A stretch of 64,000 nt of DNA from the NCBI RefSeq assembly GCF_024753545.1, contig NZ_JANTOO010000020.1, positions 558,001-622,000 on the forward strand. The letters are read 5' to 3'. The position numbers and the translations under genes were made by a program. Below are positions 25,220 through 33,392 of this stretch, piece after piece; the stretch's first letter is position 1; every line of letters begins with the position of its first letter. The DNA is from Lysinibacillus pinottii. Its GTDB lineage: Bacteria; Bacillota; Bacilli; Bacillales_A; Planococcaceae. A model generated the notes under the pieces. That model was not told where the DNA came from and searched no databases. It saw only the letters and a list, made by a program, of their open reading frames with translations.

Positions 25220-25589
25220 TAGACCTCATCTCCCTTCACTGTCATATGTCGAAAAACAGTTTTGTTTCATTAGTATGCTTTTATTCTTTTTTTTTAACCT
25301 TCATACTGCATTTGTTTTTCAACCTTTGACCACACCAGTAAAACCACACGAGGAACTGCAAACGTTAAAATTTTTTATTCACAGTTGTCTCTAACACTAT
25401 TGTATGCTGTTCTGTCATAAAATGAAAAGGATATACACCGTTTCACAGAAGATATTTGAATTATTGAAATTGTAGTAAACTATTTAACTTAAATCAAGTT
25501 TAACATACTTTAACGGAAATATATGACTTTCCACTATTAATTATTATACTTTATATAGAAGGTATTACATAAGTAAAACATAAAAAAAT
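25220..25589. other. Gene-free stretch between mecA and the spx terminator
   Basis: AT-rich sequence that must hold the mecA promoter on the minus strand. I see a single GGTCAAA word on the minus strand but not the paired CtsR site, and no confident promoter pair. Nothing else stands out. Confidence 0.4.
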
Positions 25590-25625
25590 AGATGTCACAA
25601 TATGCATCTCACAGCTGTAACATCT
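25590..25625 (-). terminator. Terminator of spx
   Basis: Ten-base arms AGATGTCACA and TGTAACATCT pair with one mismatch; a T-run follows on the minus strand. Confidence 0.7.
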
Positions 25626-25654
25626 ACTACTTATTTTATTCAGAATAGATAAAA

Positions 25655-26053
25655 TTAATTCACCATTCTTTGTGCTTCTTGCAACTGATATGCTCGAACT
25701 TTTCGAGGTAAAAAACGGCGAATTTCATCTTCGTTATAGCCAACTTGTAGACGTTTTTCATCTAGAATAATTGGTCGGCGCAATAAACCAGGATATTCCT
25801 GAATTAATTCATATAAACGTTGTAAAGGTAAACTTTCCACATCTACATTTAATTTTTGGAATATTTTCGAACGCGTAGAAATAATTTCATCTGTGCCGTC
25901 TTCCGTCATACGTAAGATTTTTTTAATTTCACTAATACTTAGTGGTTCAGAAAATATATTACGTTCTGTATAGGGAATTTCGTGCTCCTCAAGCCATGCT
26001 TTCGCTTTACGGCAAGAGGTACAACTTGGTGATGTAAATAGAGTTACGATCAT
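25655..26053 (-). CDS. spx: Global redox-stress regulator Spx
   Basis: Spx binds the alpha subunit C-terminal domain of RNA polymerase and reprograms transcription under thiol stress. The redox switch CTSC (Cys11 and Cys14) is in TSPSCTSCRKAKAWLEEH, the ArsC-type fold and RRPIILDEKRLQVGYNEDEIR are present, and the C-terminal AQRMVN resembles the LAN end recognised by ClpXP. Length 132. I use the ATG at 26053 because family members start there; AGAAGGA abuts it, and an upstream GTG at 26065 is also poorly spaced, so the start signal is unusual. Its adaptor gene spxH is 5 kb away. Candidate control sites lie at 26136-26154. Confidence 0.96.
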   Translation of the reverse strand: MIVTLFTSPSCTSCRKAKAWLEEHEIPYTERNIFSEPLSISEIKKILRMTEDGTDEIISTRSKIFQKLNVDVESLPLQRLYELIQEYPGLLRRPIILDEKRLQVGYNEDEIRRFLPRKVRAYQLQEAQRMVN

Positions 26054-26135
26054 TCCTTCTGACACATCCTTTCATTTTGTAATCATATCTATAAACCAGT
26101 GTGTTAAATTAGAATTAATGTAATGTAAAATACAC

Positions 26136-26154
26136 AGTACCATTATACAGTACT
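26136..26154 (-). promoter_or_regulatory. Candidate spx promoter -10 inside an inverted repeat
   Basis: The minus strand reads TATAAT (26142-26147) between the arms AGTAC and GTACT (nine bases apart). A weak -35 (ATTCAA) is about 16 bases upstream. The repeat could be an operator; the regulator is unknown. Confidence 0.35.
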
Positions 26155-26475
26155 CTGCTGTTTTTGAATATAGTTCCAATAAAAAAAAGAATGGGTGTCT
26201 CGCTAAATTTTCTGTCTTTTTATATACCTTTTAAATGTATATACTTTTTTCACAACATTCCGAACTACTACTACTATTCCCACTTTACATGCATTTTAAA
26301 CATCTTTTTATGACTCTCAGCTGTTCTCATTTAACTAAAGTAAACGAGAAAATTGTCAATTTGACGTGTACACCACAAGTTAATTTTAATAAAAAAGTTT
26401 AATTTTATAACAAAATTACACAACAAAAAAAGCATATAATTTTTTCTCAAAAAAAAACACCGCCAAAAGTCTGAC

Positions 26476-26504
26476 TTTACACAATGAAATCTTTATACTA
26501 TAAT
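26476..26504 (+). promoter_or_regulatory. Sigma-A promoter of the trpS leader
   Basis: TTTACA (26476-26481), a 17-base spacer and TATAAT (26499-26504) form a near-consensus promoter. Transcription should start near 26511, about 310 bases before trpS. Confidence 0.85.
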
Positions 26505-26510
26505 TCAATG

Positions 26511-26800
26511 CAATAAAATCAATTTGAACTTAAATTGAGAAAAACGCTGACGAAGAGTAGTACATATGCTACGTACACGTTTAGAGAGTCTGTGGCTGGT
26601 GAAAACAGACCGTGGGGCATATGGAATGGACTTCCGAGTTAGCTTTGTGAACGTTTTAGGTATGTAAACTACTAGCAAAGCTCGTCCCTTCACGTTACGA
26701 AGCTGAGTGGCCGTTAAGGCAAGCTGGGTGGTACCGCGGATTCAAACATCATTCGTCCCTTCATTAGAAAAAGTCTAATGAGGACGCGTGATGTTTTTTA
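26511..26800 (+). promoter_or_regulatory. Tryptophan-specific T-box leader of trpS
   Basis: The leader senses uncharged tRNA and switches between terminator and antiterminator. The T-box sequence TGGGTGGTACCGCGG is at 26725-26739. The specifier codon is probably TGG at 26627-26629, in the usual context GAA-TGG-AC, fitting Trp. The AGAGAGTCTGTGGCTGGTG stem I region is near 26583-26601. The terminator pairs bases about 26744-26768 with 26774-26796 and ends in TTTTTT. Together with the near-consensus promoter this gives induction of trpS when tRNA-Trp is uncharged. Confidence 0.93.
26744..26800 (+). terminator. Regulated terminator of the trpS T-box leader
   Basis: A stem of over 20 bases with small mismatches, arms at 26744-26768 and 26774-26796, and a T-run up to 26799. 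It competes with the antiterminator that contains the T-box sequence. Confidence 0.9.
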
Positions 26801-26824
26801 TTTGAATTCGAGGAGGAAATTTTC

Positions 26825-27814
26825 ATGACAACAATCTTTTCAGGTGTTCAGCCTACAGGAATTGTAACTTTAGGTAACTATTTAGGAGCCTTCAAGCAAT
26901 TCCCTGCCCTTCAAGATGAAGGGGATGCTATTTATTGCATCGTCGATCAACATGCTATTACAGTCGCTCAAGATCCAAAAGAATTACGAGAAAGCATTCG
27001 TAAACTAGCTGCTACTTATATTGCGACTGGCATCGATCCTAAAAAATCTACATTATTTATTCAATCAGAGGTGCCTGCACATGCTCAGGCAGGATGGATG
27101 TTACAATGTGTTGCATCTATCGGAGAGCTTGAACGTATGACACAATTTAAAGATAAATCTCATGGTAAAGAAAGCGTCTCTGCTGCCCTTTTAACATATC
27201 CACCATTGATGGCTGCAGACATTCTACTTTACAACACAAATATTGTCCCAGTTGGTGATGATCAGAAACAACATATCGAGTTAACACGTGATCTGGCAGA
27301 ACGCTTTAATAAACGTTATGGCAACGTTTTAACAATTCCAGAGATTCAATTACCAAAAGCTGGTGCTCGTATAAAATCCCTACAAGAACCAACAAAGAAA
27401 ATGAGCAAATCTGATCCAAATACAAAGGCGACAATTAGGTTGCTAGATACGGCTAAGGATATTGAGAAAAAAATAAAATCAGCTGTTACTGATTCTGACG
27501 GTATCGTAGCATTTGATGTTGAAAATAAACCAGGCGTTTCAAACTTATTAACAATTGAATCGGCTATTTCAGGTATATCTATTGCTGACTTAGTAAAAAA
27601 ATATGAAGGCATTGGTTATGGCGGCTTCAAGCAAGGCGTAGCTACTGCAGTAATCGACCACCTGACGCCAATTCAAGAAAAGTTCTATCATTTAGTAGAA
27701 TCCTCTGAATTAGACGTCATCCTTGATGAAGGTGCTGAAAAAGCAAATGCAATTGCCAGTGCCACATTAAAACGTATGGAAGAGGCAATGGGTCTCGGTC
27801 GTGCACGTCGCTAA
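26825..27814 (+). CDS. trpS: Tryptophan-tRNA ligase
   Basis: This class Ic enzyme charges tRNA-Trp. The HIGH-like motif is in PTGIVTLGNYLGA (residues about 10-22) and the KMSKS motif in KKMSKSDPN (about residue 195). Also seen are VGDDQKQHIELTRDLAERFN and DQHAITVAQDP. Length 329 is normal. ATG follows GAGGAGG. It is controlled by the T-box leader above. The stop lies only four bases from the stop of a convergent small gene, and no separate terminator is visible between them. Confidence 0.97.
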   Translation: MTTIFSGVQPTGIVTLGNYLGAFKQFPALQDEGDAIYCIVDQHAITVAQDPKELRESIRKLAATYIATGIDPKKSTLFIQSEVPAHAQAGWMLQCVASIGELERMTQFKDKSHGKESVSAALLTYPPLMAADILLYNTNIVPVGDDQKQHIELTRDLAERFNKRYGNVLTIPEIQLPKAGARIKSLQEPTKKMSKSDPNTKATIRLLDTAKDIEKKIKSAVTDSDGIVAFDVENKPGVSNLLTIESAISGISIADLVKKYEGIGYGGFKQGVATAVIDHLTPIQEKFYHLVESSELDVILDEGAEKANAIASATLKRMEEAMGLGRARR

Positions 27815-27818
27815 TCAT

Positions 27819-28040
27819 TTATAGTCTATCTGACGTTCGATCAAAGCCTATATCAAGAACGACAGCGCATATGATGATACATGCTCCAACCGCCATATAA
27901 AATTCTGTTGTTTGAAAAATAAATTTAAATACAACTTTCCAAGAATAGCCTAGCGTACGGTAATTTAAATACAATATGAGATTCCCTACAGAGAGGATCA
28001 TGAGACCATAGCTTACTAAAAATAAAAAGAGACGGAACAA
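27819..28040 (-). CDS. Small membrane protein of unknown function
   Basis: A 73-residue protein with two predicted membrane segments (LFLFLVSYGLMILSVGNLIL and FYMAVGACIIICAVVLDIGF) joined by a short loop. I do not recognise a family. The start is a TTG at 28040 with AAGGATG upstream. It lies between trpS (convergent) and fabF (same strand, downstream of it in gene order), with the fabF terminator 50 bases away, so it is its own unit. The good ribosome binding site and hydrophobic pattern support it being real. Confidence 0.6.
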   Translation of the reverse strand: MFRLFLFLVSYGLMILSVGNLILYLNYRTLGYSWKVVFKFIFQTTEFYMAVGACIIICAVVLDIGFDRTSDRL

Positions 28041-28095
28041 AGTAACGGCATCCTTTCTATTTCTTCTTACTTATCATTTATTCACAAAACTATAA

Positions 28096-28134
28096 AAAAA
28101 GACGTCAGCCAATTAAATTTGGCTGACGTTTTTT
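28096..28134 (-). terminator. Terminator of fabH-fabF
   Basis: A stem of ACGTCAGCCAA with its complement and a T-run on the minus strand (A-run on plus at 28094-28100); T-rich on the other strand as well. Confidence 0.85.
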
Positions 28135-28151
28135 GAGTTTAGTTGTACTAT

Positions 28152-29393
28152 TTATGCTTCATATTTTTTAAATAGAAGACTTGCATTGTGACCACCAAAA
28201 CCAAGAGAATTACTCATTGCATATTGAATATTTGCTTCTCTCGCTTCATTTGGAACATAATCTAAATCACAATCTGGATCTGGATCTGTTAAATTAATTG
28301 TTGGTGGTAATATACCTTCTTTAAGTGCAAGAGCAGTAAAAATAGCTTCTACGCCCCCTGCTGCCCCTAATAAGTGTCCTGTCATAGACTTTGTAGAACT
28401 CATAGCTAGGTTATAAGCATGGTCACCGAAAGCAGTTTTAACCGCTTGCGTTTCGAATAAGTCATTATATGGTGTACTCGTGCCGTGTGCATTAATATAA
28501 TCAACTTGTGATGGCTCTACACCAGCATCTGTCAATGCTTGCATCATTGCACGTGCCGCACCTTCACCCTCTGGAGCTGGAGCAGTAATATGATGAGCAT
28601 CTCCCGTTGCACCATAGCCTAGAATTTCGGCATAAATTTTAGCGCCACGAGCTTTTGCATGTTCGTATTCTTCTAAAATGACAATACCAGCGCCTTCTCC
28701 AATAATAAATCCATCACGGTTTTTATCAAATGGACGGCATGCTTCTTGCGGATTTTGATTTAAAGATAGTGCAGTATTGGCACAGAAACCTGCCACAGCC
28801 ATCGTTACGATTGGTGATTCCGCACCACCTGAAATCATGACATCTGCATCTCCACGTTCAATGACTTTAAAAGCATCTCCAATTGAATTTGTTCCAGAAG
28901 CACATGCTGTTACAGAACAAGAGTTAATACCTTTTGCGCCAAAATGAATCGACACTTGACCTGAAGCCATATCTGGAATCATCATTGGAATGAAGAATGG
29001 GCTAACTCGTCTTGCCCCGCGCTCTTGGAATGTTAAAAACTGTTGCTCATAAGTTTCCATTCCACCAATGCCTGAACCAATCCAAACACCAGCACGTGGA
29101 GCTAGCTCCTCATCAATTGTTAGCTGTGCATCTTCCATAGCCATGATTGAAGCAGCTAATGCATAATGTGTAAAGCGGTCCATCTTTCGAGCTTCTTTAC
29201 GATCAATATATTTTTCAATATCAAATTCTTTCACTTCTGCTGCAATTTTCGCTGCAAAAAGATCTTTATTTAAACGTGTTAGCTCACCAATGCCAGATTT
29301 ACCAGCTTTAATGTTCGCCCATGTTTCTTCGATGCTATTTCCTAGTGGTGTAACTGCGCCAATTCCTGTAATTACTACTCGTCTTTTACTCAT
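28152..29393 (-). CDS. fabF: Beta-ketoacyl-ACP synthase II
   Basis: FabF elongates acyl-ACP with malonyl-ACP in fatty acid synthesis and sets chain length. The catalytic Cys lies in SVTACASGTNS; the two His are in YINAHGTSTPYND and KSMTGHLLGAAGGVEA. Length 413 is normal. I use the ATG at 29393 with AGGGGAGT upstream; seven further in-frame codons have no signal. It is cotranscribed with fabH (30 bases between) from the promoter with the FapR-like site at 30396-30412. Confidence 0.97.
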   Translation of the reverse strand: MSKRRVVITGIGAVTPLGNSIEETWANIKAGKSGIGELTRLNKDLFAAKIAAEVKEFDIEKYIDRKEARKMDRFTHYALAASIMAMEDAQLTIDEELAPRAGVWIGSGIGGMETYEQQFLTFQERGARRVSPFFIPMMIPDMASGQVSIHFGAKGINSCSVTACASGTNSIGDAFKVIERGDADVMISGGAESPIVTMAVAGFCANTALSLNQNPQEACRPFDKNRDGFIIGEGAGIVILEEYEHAKARGAKIYAEILGYGATGDAHHITAPAPEGEGAARAMMQALTDAGVEPSQVDYINAHGTSTPYNDLFETQAVKTAFGDHAYNLAMSSTKSMTGHLLGAAGGVEAIFTALALKEGILPPTINLTDPDPDCDLDYVPNEAREANIQYAMSNSLGFGGHNASLLFKKYEA

Positions 29394-29423
29394 TGTCTTA
29401 CTCCCCTCAAGCATTTTTCCTAC

Positions 29424-30362
29424 TTATTTTCCCCATCTCATGGCAACGGCACCCCATGTTAAGCCGCCTCCAAAACCAACAAGGACTAATAAATCATCCT
29501 CTTTAATTTTACCTGCTTCAAGCTCATCTACCAAGGAAATACCAATCGAAGCTGCAGAAGTATTTCCGTATTTATGAATCGTTTTTGACATTTTTTCTGG
29601 TGGTAGCTCTAATCGCTCACGAGCTGATTCCATAATCCGTATATTTGCTTGGTGTGGCACTAAAAAATCTACGTCTTCTTTTGTTAATCCTGCTTTATCT
29701 ATTACATTGACAGCTGATTCACCCATTTGACGCACAGCAAATTTAAACACTTCACGACCATTCATGGCAATTGTGTCTTGTTTTGTTAAATAAAGATTTT
29801 TACCGCCCGTGCCATCTGCACCAAGCTCGAATGATAAAATACCTCTGCCATTAGAAACTGGACCTACAACGGCTGCGCTCGCGCCATCACCGAATAATAC
29901 AGCTGTATTTCGATCGTTCCAATCAATAACCTTTGACAGCTTTTCAACACCTACTACTAAGACATATTTATAAGTGTTTGCCTCTACAAAATGTTTAGCT
30001 GTCACTAAACTATATATAAATCCTGCACATGCTGCTGCTTGATCCATCGCCGCAGCATTTACTGCTCCGAGTTGTTCCTGAACCATACATGCTACACTTG
30101 GAAAAGTTTGATCTTGTGTGACAGTTGCTACAAGTATTAATCCAATTTCTTCAGGCGTAATACCCGCTTTTTTAATAGCTTCTTTAGCAGCGGCTACTGC
30201 TAAATCTGAAGTTTCCTGATCATCTGCCGCAAAATGACGTTCTTCAATGCCTGTTCGCGTACGAATCCACTCATCCGAAGTATCCATTATTTTTTCTAAA
30301 TCAAAATTTGTCACGACTTTCTCAGGAACGTATTTGCCTATTCCTAAAATACCAGCGTTCAT
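29424..30362 (-). CDS. fabH: Beta-ketoacyl-ACP synthase III
   Basis: FabH starts fatty acid synthesis by joining an acyl-CoA primer to malonyl-ACP; Gram-positive enzymes prefer branched primers. The catalytic Cys is in MDQAAACAGFIYSL, the His in FLVPHQANIRI and the Asn in YGNTSAASIGISL. Length 312. I use the ATG at 30362, close after GAGGGG. First gene of fabH-fabF. A FapR-like operator overlaps its promoter, so malonyl-CoA level probably controls it. Confidence 0.97.
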   Translation of the reverse strand: MNAGILGIGKYVPEKVVTNFDLEKIMDTSDEWIRTRTGIEERHFAADDQETSDLAVAAAKEAIKKAGITPEEIGLILVATVTQDQTFPSVACMVQEQLGAVNAAAMDQAAACAGFIYSLVTAKHFVEANTYKYVLVVGVEKLSKVIDWNDRNTAVLFGDGASAAVVGPVSNGRGILSFELGADGTGGKNLYLTKQDTIAMNGREVFKFAVRQMGESAVNVIDKAGLTKEDVDFLVPHQANIRIMESARERLELPPEKMSKTIHKYGNTSAASIGISLVDELEAGKIKEDDLLVLVGFGGGLTWGAVAMRWGK

Positions 30363-30395
30363 ATAGCAACCCCTCAGCTTTCTTACTATCAATTA

Positions 30396-30412
30396 TTAGT
30401 AACTGGTCATAA
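30396..30412 (-). promoter_or_regulatory. FapR-like operator of fabH-fabF
   Basis: The minus strand reads TTATGACCAGTTACTAA, close to the FapR pattern TTAGTACCTANTNCTAA and nearly palindromic. It sits just downstream of the -10 element, the usual place for FapR repression relieved by malonyl-CoA. Confidence 0.72.
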
Positions 30413-30441
30413 TTATAACGCATAGTAAAGGACAGACGCAA
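30412..30441 (-). promoter_or_regulatory. Sigma-A promoter of fabH-fabF
   Basis: On the minus strand TTGCGT (30436-30441), an 18-base spacer and TATAAT (30412-30417). The predicted start falls inside the FapR-like site. Confidence 0.65.
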
Positions 30442-30760
30442 GTTCATTTAAAATTAATGTGTTGAGAGCACGGCATTTCTTTATTATCGAAAGGGAGCTT
30501 TCAGCTTTTGAAGGTATTCTTATTACTTCTCTCATTTGGTATGAAGTCTATAGCGGTTCTATTTTTTTTGTAAACAACCTTTAACAAAATAAATACCCTC
30601 ACAAAACCAAGATAATTATTAAATGCAAAACCTTGTATTTGTTGTGACAAATTCGCCATGTTTCACATAAAAGATTCATTTTTTTTCGATTTATGTTATG
30701 ATATGATAATGAATATGAGTAAAAACTTATGATGAAAAAAGTTCGGTTGAGGTGAAATTA

Positions 30761-30955
30761 ATGCAATATATCGTAACGTTCGTATGGTCATTCCTACTAG
30801 TTTCTATGTTAAACTATGTAGTCAGCTCTGTACTTGGTGCACCATTTGATTTTAAGACAGGGGCAATCGTTTCAGTTGTATTCTCCATCTTAATTTTTAT
30901 TATTGGAGCAATTATTCCAAACGATCCTACACCAGAAGCTGCAGACCATCATTAA
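30761..30955 (+). CDS. yjzD: YjzD family (DUF2929) small membrane protein
   Basis: A 64-residue protein with two membrane segments (YIVTFVWSFLLVSMLNYVVSS and GAIVSVVFSILIFIIGAIIP) and a short acidic tail, the layout of YjzD/DUF2929 proteins. Function is unknown. I use the ATG at 30761, five bases after GAGGTGA; a GTG at 30752 lies inside the ribosome binding site. The position near fabH and clpB fits the Bacillus neighbourhood of yjzD. The 400 bases upstream hold the fabH promoter region and otherwise AT-rich sequence. Confidence 0.72.
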   Translation: MQYIVTFVWSFLLVSMLNYVVSSVLGAPFDFKTGAIVSVVFSILIFIIGAIIPNDPTPEAADHH

Positions 30956-30964
30956 TTCAGCTAG

Positions 30965-31001
30965 AAAAAACCTGTTCCGCATTATGCGAAACAGGTTTTT
31001 T
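30965..31001. terminator. Bidirectional terminator between yjzD and clpB
   Basis: A 16-base stem pairs AAAAAACCTGTTCCGC with GCGAAACAGGTTTTTT with one mismatch. T-runs occur on both strands. Confidence 0.9.
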
Positions 31002-31004
31002 CTG

Positions 31005-33131
31005 TTATTTTTCCACTATACAATGGCCATCATGCATTTTTACATGCAATGTTTCTCCAGGCAATACCTCACCCCGTAGTAGTTCCTTAGCCACAGCTGT
31101 TTCGATATGTCTTTGTACGAAGCGCTTTAGTGGTCTTGCACCAAATTGGGCATCTGCTCCTTGTTGGACAACCCAATCGATAACTTCTTGGTCAATAGCT
31201 AATGTAATTTCTTGTTCTGCCACTCGTTTCCTTAACTGCTCCACATACTTCCAAGCAATAGCTGTAAAATGTTTATTTGATAACGCATGGAACAAGATAA
31301 TGTCATCCATACGGTTTAATAACTCTGGTTTAAAATGCTGTCTGAGAGCAGCCATAACCAAGTCTTCAACAGTTGGATCGTCATCTTTTGCCTCCATTAA
31401 ATAACTAGAGCCGATATTCGATGTTAGAATCACTACTGTATTTGTAAAATTGACCATACGTCCTTGACTATCTGTAATTCGGCCGTCATCTAAAATTTGC
31501 AATAAAATATTAGCCACATCGGGATGTGCTTTTTCAATTTCATCTAGTAAAACAACAGAATAAGGGTTACGACGCACAGCCTCTGTGAGTTGACCTCCTT
31601 CTTCATAACCAATATAACCCGGAGGAGCTCCAACTAATCGAGACACGCTATGCTTCTCCATATATTCGCTCATATCAATTCGAATGAAATGATCTTCTGA
31701 ATCAAATAATTGAGCAGCTAGGGCCTTAGCAAGCTCTGTTTTACCAACACCTGTTGGGCCTAAGAATAAAAAGCTACCAATTGGACGATGCGGATCTTTA
31801 ATGCCTGCACGAGCACGCCATACAGCCTCTGTTACTAATTGAACAGCTGTATCTTGACCAACTACACGTTCATGTAAGGTTTCCTTTAAACGCAATAGTT
31901 TTTCTCGCTCGCCCTCCACTAGTTTTGTCACAGGAATACCCGTCCAGCGAGAAACAATTGCGGCGATTTCGTCAGCTGTCACTTCTTCACGTAAAATACG
32001 AGACTCTGCACCGCTTTCTAATTCTTTTTCGAGTTCCTGAATGTCTTTTTCAAGTGTTGGTATTTTACCATGACGTAATTCAGCAGCTTTATTTAAATCA
32101 TATTTACTTTCTGCCTCCTCTAAATCACGACGGTATTTATCTAATGTCTCCCGTTTTTTCTGAATTTCATGTAGTTTTTCCTTTTCTGCTTCCCATTGCT
32201 GCCTCATCCCCTCAGAAGACTCTTTCAACTTTGTCAATTCTTCTCGTAATTGCTCAAGACGTTTTTTACTTGCTTCGTCCTTTTCCTTCCGTAACGCTTG
32301 TTCTTCAATCTCTAGTTGCATAATACGACGAGTCACTGCATCTAGTTCCTGTGGCATTGAATCAATTTCAGTACGAATCATTGCACATGCCTCATCAATT
32401 AAATCAATCGCTTTATCTGGTAAAAATCGCTCTGTAATATAACGATTGGAGAGCTCTGCTGCAGCCACAATCGCGCGGTCATGAATACGTACTGCATGAT
32501 GTAATTCAAAGCGTTCTTTTAAGCCTCGTAAAATAGACACAGTATCCTCAATAGAAGGCTCACGTACAAGAACTTGTTGGAACCGGCGTTCTAAGGCAGG
32601 GTCTTTTTCAATATACAGACGATATTCATCTAATGTAGTCGCACCGATACAGTGTAATTCGCCTCGAGCAAGCATGGGCTTTAACATATTTCCTGCATCC
32701 ATAGCACCATCCGTTTTGCCTGCGCCTACAATTGTATGAATTTCATCAATAAATAAAATGATTTGCCCTTCTGAATCTTTAACTTCTTTTAATACGCCTT
32801 TTAAACGCTCTTCGAATTGGCCACGGTAGCTTGCTCCTGCTATTAAAGCACTCATATCCAGCTCGTATAGCACGCACTCTTTCAAGCCCTCTGGTACATC
32901 ACCCTTCACAATACGTTGAGCCAAACCTTCTGCAATCGCTGTTTTACCAACTCCTGGCTCACCAATTAATACAGGATTATTTTTTGTTTTACGCGTTAAT
33001 ATACGAATGACATTTCGAATTTCCTCATCGCGCCCAATAACGGGGTCCATTTTGCCATTTTTAACTTCTTCTATTAAGTTACGTCCAAATTGCTCTAATG
33101 GCTTTTGATTATCAGTTTGTTGAAATTGCAT
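31005..33131 (-). CDS. clpB: ClpB disaggregase without N-terminal domain
   Basis: ClpB is a hexameric AAA+ machine that, with DnaK, rescues aggregated proteins. Both ATPase domains are complete: GEPGVGKT (residues 57-64) with ILFIDEIH, and GPTGVGKTELAKALA with VVLLDEIEKAHPDV. The ClpB-type coiled-coil M domain lies between (about 245-375, with KRLEQLREELTKLKESSEG). There is no ClpP-binding loop, which argues against ClpC/ClpA. The usual N-terminal domain of about 150 residues is missing: the protein begins directly at the linker EQFGRNLIEEVKNGKMDPVIGR-like segment. ATG at 33131 follows AAGGAGTG. A CtsR-like operator lies 66 bases upstream. Confidence 0.93.
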   Translation of the reverse strand: MQFQQTDNQKPLEQFGRNLIEEVKNGKMDPVIGRDEEIRNVIRILTRKTKNNPVLIGEPGVGKTAIAEGLAQRIVKGDVPEGLKECVLYELDMSALIAGASYRGQFEERLKGVLKEVKDSEGQIILFIDEIHTIVGAGKTDGAMDAGNMLKPMLARGELHCIGATTLDEYRLYIEKDPALERRFQQVLVREPSIEDTVSILRGLKERFELHHAVRIHDRAIVAAAELSNRYITERFLPDKAIDLIDEACAMIRTEIDSMPQELDAVTRRIMQLEIEEQALRKEKDEASKKRLEQLREELTKLKESSEGMRQQWEAEKEKLHEIQKKRETLDKYRRDLEEAESKYDLNKAAELRHGKIPTLEKDIQELEKELESGAESRILREEVTADEIAAIVSRWTGIPVTKLVEGEREKLLRLKETLHERVVGQDTAVQLVTEAVWRARAGIKDPHRPIGSFLFLGPTGVGKTELAKALAAQLFDSEDHFIRIDMSEYMEKHSVSRLVGAPPGYIGYEEGGQLTEAVRRNPYSVVLLDEIEKAHPDVANILLQILDDGRITDSQGRMVNFTNTVVILTSNIGSSYLMEAKDDDPTVEDLVMAALRQHFKPELLNRMDDIILFHALSNKHFTAIAWKYVEQLRKRVAEQEITLAIDQEVIDWVVQQGADAQFGARPLKRFVQRHIETAVAKELLRGEVLPGETLHVKMHDGHCIVEK

Positions 33132-33196
33132 AATTAGCACTCCTTTACTTTACTATTTCGCATAATCTTTATACCCATTCTTGTTCTTTTTAAAAG

Positions 33197-33213
33197 TTTG
33201 ACCTTATTTGACT
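33197..33213 (-). promoter_or_regulatory. CtsR-like operator upstream of clpB
   Basis: The minus strand reads AGTCAAA-TAA-GGTCAAA, matching the CtsR heptad repeat (A/G)GTCAAANANA/GGTCAAA. CtsR represses class III heat-shock genes such as clpC, clpP and, in many Firmicutes, clpB. Confidence 0.78.
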
Positions 33214-33345
33214 AACTTTATTTTACATCACTCGACAATTCTTATGCAAAGAAATAGCACTAAATTTTTACACTTATAAATAAACATTTACGTTATAATA
33301 ATGGTATGTTTCTATGTTTAAGTATCGAAAAATCCACTGTCCTTT

Positions 33346-33368
33346 TGTAATAATCGCCATTTATTACA
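33346..33368. repeat. Palindrome in the fnr leader
   Basis: TGTAATAA-TCGCCAT-TTATTACA is a perfect 8-base inverted repeat, extending to about 11 bases with flanking T and A runs. It lies just before the ribosome binding site of the FNR-type gene and could be an operator or an RNA hairpin. Confidence 0.6.
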
Positions 33369-33392
33369 AAAAGAAAGCGATGTGTTGGAGAT

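Noticed and set aside
25220..25400. CtsR site upstream of mecA
   Set aside because: Only one GGTCAAA word is present; the second heptad at the right distance is missing.
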